DNA from: an uncultured Collinsella sp.
Lineage (GTDB): Bacteria; Actinomycetota; Coriobacteriia; Coriobacteriales; Coriobacteriaceae
Direction of reading: 5' to 3'
Length of the DNA stretch: 64,000 bases
Assembly: GCA_902491345.1 (NCBI GenBank)
Contig: CABUHI010000001.1
Location: 105,918-169,917, forward strand
Below are positions 55,869 to 64,000 of the stretch, piece by piece (positions within the stretch are counted from its first letter, which is position 1; each line of letters begins with the position of its first letter). Under the pieces are notes generated by a model. That model had not been told where the DNA came from, searched no databases, and was given only the letters and a program-made list of their open reading frames with translations. The position numbers and the translations under genes were made by a program.

Positions 55869-56810
55869 TTATGCCAAGAACTCCTTGGTGGTCGCCACGA
55901 TGTTGGCGGCGTCCAGGCCATACTTGTGCAAGAGCTCGGCACCCGGGCCGGACTCACCGAAGGTGTCGTTGACGCCGATCTTCTTGAGCGGCGTCGGGCA
56001 CTGCTCGCACAGGACGTCGGCAACGGCGCTGCCCAGGCCACCGATCACAGAGTGCTCCTCGACGGTCACGACGTGACCGGTCTTGGTGGCGCTCTTGACG
56101 ATCAGATCGGCATCGATGGGCTTGATGGTGTGCATGTTGATGACCTCGGCGTCGATGCCCTCGGCAGCAAGCTGCTCGGCAGCCTCGAGGGCCTCGCCGA
56201 CCATCAGGCCGCAGGCAATGATGGTCGCATCGGCGCCCTCGCGCATGACAATGCCCTTGCCCAACTCGAACTTGTAGGTCTCGGGATCGTTGATAACAGG
56301 CGAGGCCAGACGGGCAAAGCGCATGTACACGGGGCCGTCGCACTCGTAGGCGGCGCGTGTCACGGCGCGGGCCTCCACATCGTCGGCAGGAACGATCACA
56401 GTCATGCCAGGGATGACGCGCATCAGGGCGATATCCTCGCAGCACTGGTGCGTGGCACCATCCTCGCCCACCGAGATACCGGCGTGCGTGGCACCGATCT
56501 TAACATTGAGGTGCGGGTAGCCGATGGAGTTACGAACCTGTTCAAAAGCGCGGCCGGCGGCGAACATGGCAAAGGTGCTCGCGAAGGCAACACGACCGGT
56601 GGTCGCGATGCCGGCAGCGACGCCCATCAGGTTGCTCTCGGCGATGCCCACATCGAAGAAGCGGTCGGGGCAGGCTGCCTTGAACTTGCCGGTCTGCGTG
56701 GCGGCGGCAAGGTCGGCGTCGAGGACCACAAAGTCATCGTGCTCGTTGGCGAGCTCGACGAGGGCCTCGCCGTAGCTTACACGCGTGGCGATTTTCTTGA
56801 CGTCTGCCAT
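55869..56810 (-). CDS. Transketolase, C-terminal subunit
   Basis: A 313-residue subunit with the pyrimidine-binding domain (FVVLDADLAAATQTGKF, DVGIAESNLMGVAAG with the catalytic Glu, FAMFAAGRAFEQVRNSI) and the C-terminal domain (VITVEEH-like VVTVEEHSVIGGLGSAV). ATG 56810 is 1 nt past the previous stop. With the N-terminal subunit it forms a split transketolase of the pentose phosphate pathway, common in anaerobes. Confidence 0.95.
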   Translation of the reverse strand: MADVKKIATRVSYGEALVELANEHDDFVVLDADLAAATQTGKFKAACPDRFFDVGIAESNLMGVAAGIATTGRVAFASTFAMFAAGRAFEQVRNSIGYPHLNVKIGATHAGISVGEDGATHQCCEDIALMRVIPGMTVIVPADDVEARAVTRAAYECDGPVYMRFARLASPVINDPETYKFELGKGIVMREGADATIIACGLMVGEALEAAEQLAAEGIDAEVINMHTIKPIDADLIVKSATKTGHVVTVEEHSVIGGLGSAVADVLCEQCPTPLKKIGVNDTFGESGPGAELLHKYGLDAANIVATTKEFLA

Positions 56811-56811
56811 C

Positions 56812-57642
56812 CTAGAGCTCCTCTCCGGCGGCCGTGAGCTCTGCCATGGCCTGCTCAAACTGTTCATCGTTGGGGGCCTTGCCGTGCCAACCCACCTGGT
56901 TCTCCATAAAGGACACGCCCTTGCCCTTCATGGTCTCGGCGATAATGGCGGTCGGCTGGCCCTTGGTAGCGCGAGCCTCGGCAAAGGCGGCGCGGATCTG
57001 ATCGAAGTCGTTGCCGTCGGCAAGCTCCACCACGTGGAACTTAAAGGCGCGGAACTTGTCGGCGAGCGGCATGGGGTCGTTGACTTCCTCGACGGGGCCG
57101 TCGATCTGCAGGCCGTTGTGGTCGACGATCACGCAGAGGTTGTCGAGCTGCTGGTTGCCGGCAAACATGGCGGCCTCCCAGACCTGGCCCTCCTCGCTCT
57201 CGCCGTCGCCCAGCAGGGCGTAGGTGCGATAGTCGTCGCCCCAGTGCTTGGCGGCAACGGCCATGCCCACGGCGGCAGAGATGCCCTGGCCGAGCGAGCC
57301 GGTGGACATGTCGACGCCCGGGGTGTCGTTCATGTTGGGATGGCCCTGCAGGTGGCTGCCGATGTGGCGCAGCGTCTCGAGATCCTCCTTGGGGAAGAAC
57401 CCGCGCTCGGCGAGCACGGCGTACAGGCCCGGAGCGCAGTGGCCCTTGGAAAGCACAAAGCGATCGCGGTCGGCCTTGCGGGGGTCGGCCGGGTCGACGT
57501 TCATTTCCTCAAAGTACAGATAGGTCATGATGTCGGCAGCGCCGAGCGAACCGCCCGGATGGCCGGACTTGGCAGCGTGCACGCCGGTGACGATGCCCTT
57601 CCTTACCTCGTTGGCAACCTTTTTGAGCTCTTCGTCGCTCAT
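56812..57642 (-). CDS. Transketolase, N-terminal subunit
   Basis: A 276-residue subunit that binds thiamine diphosphate and Mg: GDGESEEGQVWEAAMFAG and NLCVIVDHNGLQ form the GDG-x-N motif. HPGGSLGAADIM and LSKGHCAPGLYA near the N-terminus bind substrate and cofactor. ATG 57642 has GGAAGG 5 nt upstream. It is first in a two-gene operon. Confidence 0.95.
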   Translation of the reverse strand: MSDEELKKVANEVRKGIVTGVHAAKSGHPGGSLGAADIMTYLYFEEMNVDPADPRKADRDRFVLSKGHCAPGLYAVLAERGFFPKEDLETLRHIGSHLQGHPNMNDTPGVDMSTGSLGQGISAAVGMAVAAKHWGDDYRTYALLGDGESEEGQVWEAAMFAGNQQLDNLCVIVDHNGLQIDGPVEEVNDPMPLADKFRAFKFHVVELADGNDFDQIRAAFAEARATKGQPTAIIAETMKGKGVSFMENQVGWHGKAPNDEQFEQAMAELTAAGEEL

Positions 57643-57850
57643 TGTGCCTTCCTTTCATCCTCTTTAGACAAGATGCGCACGGCACGGAAAGGTAGTCCCA
57701 ACACAGCCGCAATGCACGTACGTCATTCATTATGCTGGAAACTGATGGCTTTACCAGACTTTTTATCATTATTTGAGCAATTTAGCAGGCAGACCCGCTG
57801 ATGAAACGGTTTATCAATGTGAACGTCTTTTGGATGGAACGCAGTCGGCC

Positions 57851-58741
57851 CTACGCGTTAATGTCCTTGAAGCCCTCACCGAAGGTCTCCGTGACATCGG
57901 CCACCGTCACGATGGCATGCGGGTCGCGCTCACGCACAATGGTCTTGAGCGTGTTGAGCTCGCGGCGGTTCACAATCACCATGATCACCGGCTTCTCGGC
58001 ACCCGAGTACATGCCGGTCGCCTTAAACTTGGTGCAGCCGCGACCCAGGCCATACATGATGTCGGCCGCGATATCGGGAAACTTGTCCGAGATGATGAGT
58101 ACCATACGGCGCCTGTTACCGCCGTCGACCACGGCATCGATCACGTAGCCGCTAATGACCATTGAAAGGCCTGCATATAGTGCATTTTCGATTGAAAAGA
58201 CCGGAGCCGACAGCGCGCATACGGCAACATCGATCGCCATGACGGTGGAGCCCACCGGTAGGGACGTATTGCGCGAGATGATCTGGCCGATCGTGTCGGA
58301 GCCGCCGGTGTTGGCACCGGCGCGCAGCACCATGCCGTAGCCGACGCCCGTGATAATGCCGCCCCACATGGCGGGAAGCATAAGATCGGCATGTGCCAGC
58401 GGCGCCACAAACGGAGCGAACAGGTCGGTGAAAAAGCCCAGCAGCACAAAACCCGTCGCCGTCTGCACCACGTAGAACATGCCACCCTCGCGCATAACGA
58501 CCAGCAGCAGCAAGGCATTCATCACGATGGTCTGGATACCGACGGGAAGCGATATGCCATACGAGGCGCCGACCGCCTGAATAATGGTGGCGAGGCCCGT
58601 AACGCCGCCGGCGGCAAGGCCATTGGGGATCAAAAACAGGTCCGTCGCGATAGCGGCCAGAGCGCAGCCCAGCATAATCTTGGGCAGATCGTGAAAGAAG
58701 TTCATCGAAAGAATGCGCTTGATGTCCAGACGATATGCCAT
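57851..58741 (-). CDS. YitT family membrane protein
   Basis: A 296-residue protein with about five to six helices in the DUF161 region (LIPNGLAAGGVTGLATII, GANTGGSDTIGQII) and a C-terminal cytosolic DUF2179 domain (GMYSGAEKPVIMVIVNRREL, VTVADVTETFGEGF). Substrate unknown. ATG 58741 has GGGAGG 4 nt upstream. It is separated from prfB by a terminator. In the 57643-57850 gap I see no gene. Confidence 0.9.
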   Translation of the reverse strand: MAYRLDIKRILSMNFFHDLPKIMLGCALAAIATDLFLIPNGLAAGGVTGLATIIQAVGASYGISLPVGIQTIVMNALLLLVVMREGGMFYVVQTATGFVLLGFFTDLFAPFVAPLAHADLMLPAMWGGIITGVGYGMVLRAGANTGGSDTIGQIISRNTSLPVGSTVMAIDVAVCALSAPVFSIENALYAGLSMVISGYVIDAVVDGGNRRRMVLIISDKFPDIAADIMYGLGRGCTKFKATGMYSGAEKPVIMVIVNRRELNTLKTIVRERDPHAIVTVADVTETFGEGFKDINA

Positions 58742-58753
58742 GCTGCCTCCCTC

Positions 58754-58784
58754 AAAAAAGCGCACCCCGTCGGATGCGCTTTGA
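58754..58784 (-). terminator. Intrinsic terminator of the secA-prfB operon
   Basis: AAAGCGCA and TGCGCTTT form an 8-bp stem with an 11-nt loop, followed on the minus strand by TTTTTTGAGGG. It lies between prfB and the YitT-type gene, next to the latter's ribosome site. Confidence 0.82.
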
Positions 58785-58873
58785 ACTTCTTGCTGTATTC
58801 GATTCTACCGATTCGGAGAGCAAATACCACCCCCGTGCAGGGCTTGAATCGGCCTAAACCTCAGCCCAAAGAT

Positions 58874-60021
58874 TTAGGCGCTCTGGCTTTCCGCATCGGC
58901 GTTTCCGGTAGCCCAACGGTGATAGCCAATAACAAACGGGTCCAGGTCGCCATCGTCAAGGACGGCCTCGACGTTGCTGGTCTCCACGCCCGTGCGTAGG
59001 TCCTTGACCATCTGGTACGGGTAGAGCACGTAGCTGCGAATCTGGTTGCCAAAACCAATCGTGGTCTTGGGTCCGCGGATCTCATCGAGCGCCTCGGCAC
59101 GCTTCTCGAGCTCAATCTCGTACAGGCGAGCCTTGAGGATCTGCATGCACGCGGCCTTGTTCTGGATCTGGCTGCGCTCGTTTTGGCAGGTGACCACAAT
59201 GCCGCTGGGGAAATGCGTCACGCGCACGGCGGAGTCGGTGGTGTTAACGCCCTGGCCGCCCGGGCCGCTCGCGTGGTACACGTCCACGCGGATGTCATCG
59301 GGACTGATCTCGATGTCGATATCATCGGGTAGCACGGGGATGACCTCGACGCCGGCAAACGTGGTCTGGCGGCGCTTCTTGTCGTCGGTGGGGCTGATGC
59401 GAACCAAGCGGTGGACGCCGGCCTCGGCGCGCAGCATGCCAAATGCGTCCTTGCCCTCGACAGTAAAGGTCGCGCGGTCGATGCCGATGACCTCGGCTGC
59501 GGGACAGTCGTTGATGGTGACCTTCCAGCCGCGACGCTGGCAGTACTTCATGTACATCTTAAAGAGCATGAAGGTCCAGTCCTGGGCCTCCAGACCACCC
59601 TGTCCGGGCTTGATGGTCACAATGGCATCGCCGTGATCGAACTCACCGGTAAACCAGCTCGAAAGCTCAAGCTCATCGATGGCACGGGCCAGGCGCTCAG
59701 CCGTGGCTGTAGCCTCCTCGCGAAGGGCGACGGCGTCGGGGTCATCCCCCATCTCCTCGGCAAGCTCCAGCGCGGCGCGGGCATCGGAAAGCTCGCCGCG
59801 CGCGGTATCCACGGCAGCGATATCTTCCTTGGTACGCGCGATCTCCTCCATGGTGGCACGGGCGGCGTCGGCGTCATCCCAAAAGCCAGGGGCAACACTT
59901 TTGGCCTCGAGCTCGGTCACGCGCGTGCGCTTTTCGTCCAAATGGAGATACGACTCGACCTCGCCGAGCCGGTCCGCGAACGCGTCCAGCTCGGCGGGCG
60001 TTACCTCTAAAGCCTCAGCCA

Positions 60022-60022
<1 letters not shown>
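58874..60022 (-). CDS. prfB: Peptide chain release factor 2
   Basis: A 382-residue factor that ends translation at UGA and UAA. GGQ is present (SGPGGQGVN, 255-257). The stop-codon tripeptide, normally SPF in RF2, reads SPT (210-212, codons at 59387-59395). The N-terminal part is continuous (SYLHLDEKR): the in-frame UGA and the programmed +1 frameshift of E. coli prfB are absent. The start overlaps the secA stop (TAATG), so it is coupled to secA. Other residues follow the actinobacterial RF2 pattern (RRQTTFAGVEV), which makes RF1 unlikely. Confidence 0.95.
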
Positions 60023-62829
<2,807 letters not shown>

Positions 62830-62958
62830 GTGGTTTTCCTTTTTGGCCATCGCCCACGCCGTGCAGCTGCGGGCGAGTTAAACACAGATGATTGTACTTT
62901 AGCCAAACAAGGCGCGGCCTATACGGTCGACCTCGACCGCCACGTAATAACTACGACC

Positions 62959-62995
62959 AACCTGCCAAAAAGGGACAGGTTTATTTTGGCAGGTT
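62959..62995. repeat. AAACCTGCCAAAA palindrome, copy 2
   Basis: AACCTGCCAAAA (62959-62970) and TTTTGGCAGGTT (62984-62995) around AGGGACAGGTTTA, the same loop as the copy at 50746. It lies in the 341-bp gap upstream of secA, where no gene is seen. Confidence 0.75.
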
Positions 62996-63025
62996 TTATC
63001 TGGGCAAACGCCGCCTCTCTGTCAT

Positions 63026-63092
63026 TTGGTGCAAACTAACCTGTCCCCTTCGCACCAATCTGGTGCAATGGGGACAGGTTGGCTTGCACCAA
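63026..63092. repeat. GGGGACAGG repeat, copy 2
   Basis: Inverted 23-bp arms (63026-63048 and 63070-63092; 21 of 23 match) with TTGGTGCAA ends and CCTGTCCCC inner ends. The centre holds a GCACCA/TGGTGC stem. Same motif as at 27129-27209. Confidence 0.8.
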
Positions 63093-63098
63093 TAAAAA

Positions 63099-63133
63099 GA
63101 AAAGGGCCGCGCACCCAAATGGATGCACGGCCC
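63099..63133 (-). terminator. Intrinsic terminator of rpmE
   Basis: GGGCCGTGCA and TGCGCGGCCC pair on the minus strand and are followed by TTTTCTTTTTATT. It lies about 40 bp past the rpmE stop. Confidence 0.85.
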
Positions 63134-63170
63134 TCATGCCATGAATGCGAGTGATTCCGCGGCGAGCTAT

Positions 63171-63596
63171 TTACTCAGCAGCCTCGGTGGTCTCGGCCTC
63201 GGCAGCGGCCTCCTCGACGGGAGCCTCTGCGGGAGCCTCAGCAGCCTGCTTGGCAGCCTCCTCGGCGAACTTAGCGGCACGCTTAGCCTTCTCGGCAGCC
63301 TTAGCCTCAGCGGCGGCCTTGCGAGCGGCCTCGGCCTCAGCAGCCTTGGCAGCCTTGGCAGCCTTGGCCTCCTCGGCCTTCTTGAGCTGGGCGGCAGCGG
63401 CGCCACCGAACTTGTCGGCGAAGCGCTGGACGCGTCCACCGGTGTCGACGAACTTCTGCTGGCCGGTGTAGAACGGGTGGCACTCGTTGCAAAGCTCGAC
63501 CTTCATCTCGGACACGGTAGCGTGCGTCTTGAAGGTGTTGCCGCAGGAGCACGTCACCGTGCACTCGACATACTGGGGATGGATACCCTGCTTCAT
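63171..63596 (-). CDS. rpmE: 50S ribosomal protein L31 with C-terminal tail
   Basis: A 141-residue protein. Residues 1-70 are zinc-type L31: MKQGIHPQY, CSCG (Cys16, 18), CNECHPFYTG (Cys36, 39) and GRVQRFADKFG. The last about 70 residues are an Ala/Glu/Lys-rich, probably helical tail; L31 is normally about 70 residues. ATG 63596 has AGGAG 5 nt upstream. All four zinc cysteines make it a zinc-dependent form. Confidence 0.95.
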   Translation of the reverse strand: MKQGIHPQYVECTVTCSCGNTFKTHATVSEMKVELCNECHPFYTGQQKFVDTGGRVQRFADKFGGAAAAQLKKAEEAKAAKAAKAAEAEAARKAAAEAKAAEKAKRAAKFAEEAAKQAAEAPAEAPVEEAAAEAETTEAAE

Positions 63597-63782
63597 GGTA
63601 GGACTCCTTATTGGTCAGGCGCTGGTTACCGATCAGCGCATAAGGCGTCTTGGTTTCCGACCAAGACAACAAACTCGGCTATGGTACCACGGCGCCGCGT
63701 GTCCCACAAAAGGTTCACGGTCTTTTCGGCACAACACGAGCTGGACCTTAAATATCAACTTCATCCGAACACTCCCCCACAT

Positions 63783-64000
63783 TCATCTCTCGTATGTATC
63801 GAGGTATTCCTGCTTGAGCGTCTGCGAGGACGACTTGATCTTTTCCACGAGCGTGCCGGCTTCGATGAAGTAGAACGAGTCGGTGAGGTCTGCCAGGTCG
63901 TCGAGTAGATGGCTTGAAATGAGCACGCTGCGTCCCCGCGCCACTTCGCTGCGCATCGCGTCGCAGGAGGTTTTCCGTTTTCCCGGATCGAGGCCGTTCA
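63783..64000 (-). CDS. ABC transporter ATPase, C-terminal fragment
   Basis: The minus strand is open to the window edge and encodes about 71 residues that end an ABC ATPase: NGLDPGKR (D-loop after Walker B), GRSVLISSHLLDDLADLTD (H-loop His) and FYFIEAGTLVEK. The 5' part, with Walker A and signature, is outside the window. The pattern fits a CcmA/BcrA-type drug or peptide exporter ATPase. In 63597-63782 lies the rpmE promoter region; I see no gene. Confidence 0.85.
   Translation of the reverse strand, partial: NGLDPGKRKTSCDAMRSEVARGRSVLISSHLLDDLADLTDSFYFIEAGTLVEKIKSSSQTLKQEYLDTYER

Overview
The window is a high-GC bacterial chromosome segment that reads like a Coriobacteriia (Actinomycetota) gut anaerobe, most probably Collinsella. 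This is an inference from GC content, protein flavour ([FeFe] hydrogenase, rubredoxin, EFR1-type ferredoxin, many actinobacterial-type sequences) and the density of short palindromic intergenic elements. No rRNA, prophage or complete insertion sequence is seen. Gene density is high, most genes lie on the minus strand, and Shine-Dalgarno sites are strong (GGAGG), with many GTG starts.

Layout. 1-9.8 kb: 3' part of mnmA, an HTH-HipA-like fusion, an M42 peptidase, a FucO-type lactaldehyde reductase, a YoaK-like membrane protein, a YgiQ-type radical SAM protein, a CPBP protease and an orphan RelB-type antitoxin. 9.8-17 kb: a tightly coupled minus-strand operon that joins a GltD-like flavoprotein carrying a NuoF-type Fe-S domain, a group A [FeFe] hydrogenase, a Tat-type substrate-binding lipoprotein and a fused ABC permease-ATPase; an EFR1 flavodoxin-ferredoxin lies upstream. 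17.6-19.9 kb: a DEAD-box RNA helicase with a long Arg/Gly tail. 20.4-23.7 kb: an FHA protein followed by a membrane Ser/Thr kinase with a DUF6273-like outer domain. 24-27.1 kb: copA, copZ and csoR with a CsoR-type operator. 27.2-31.5 kb: a zinc-ribbon membrane protein, an amidohydrolase, an AbiEi-like/nuclease protein and an unknown gene. 31.9-38.1 kb: gltBD. 38.6-41.6 kb: gpmA, an Nramp transporter, a 47-residue rubredoxin and a flavin reductase. 41.8-44.7 kb: smpB, a TPR-like protein, tRNA-Glu, tRNA-Gln, a small regulator-like protein and an ArsC/Spx-like protein. 44.8-49.2 kb: a MurNAc recycling operon (murR-murQ-murP-mupG). 49.4-64 kb: a VanZ-like protein, a serine recombinase, rnr, ftsEX, split transketolase, a YitT-type protein, prfB, secA, rpmE and the end of an ABC ATPase.

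The most unusual signal is non-coding. Five intergenic regions between 20.1 and 38.5 kb hold arrays of a 16-bp repeat (GTCTCRATCTGTAACA) that alternates in orientation with almost fixed spacing: 25 bp inside each 57-bp inverted-repeat unit and 23-24 bp between units. I count eleven full 57-bp units plus one half site at 40.7 kb, and none outside 20.1-40.8 kb. They border the FHA-kinase module and the AbiEi-like gene on both sides. At least six other palindromic families are interspersed: a 66-67 bp family in three copies, a pair of inverted GGAGTATTC motifs at constant spacing in two copies, a GGGGACAGG family, a GATCCGTTTTCC family, a tandem CCGGAAA family, and a 121-nt hairpin next to ftsE.

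Functional links: copper sensing and export (csoR operator, copA, copZ); cell-wall sugar salvage (murP import, mupG and murQ processing, murR control); anaerobic electron flow (hydrogenase, flavoprotein, EFR1 ferredoxin); probable oxygen defence (rubredoxin plus flavin reductase); ammonium assimilation (gltBD). All functions are read from sequence motifs and recalled family features; no database search was possible.
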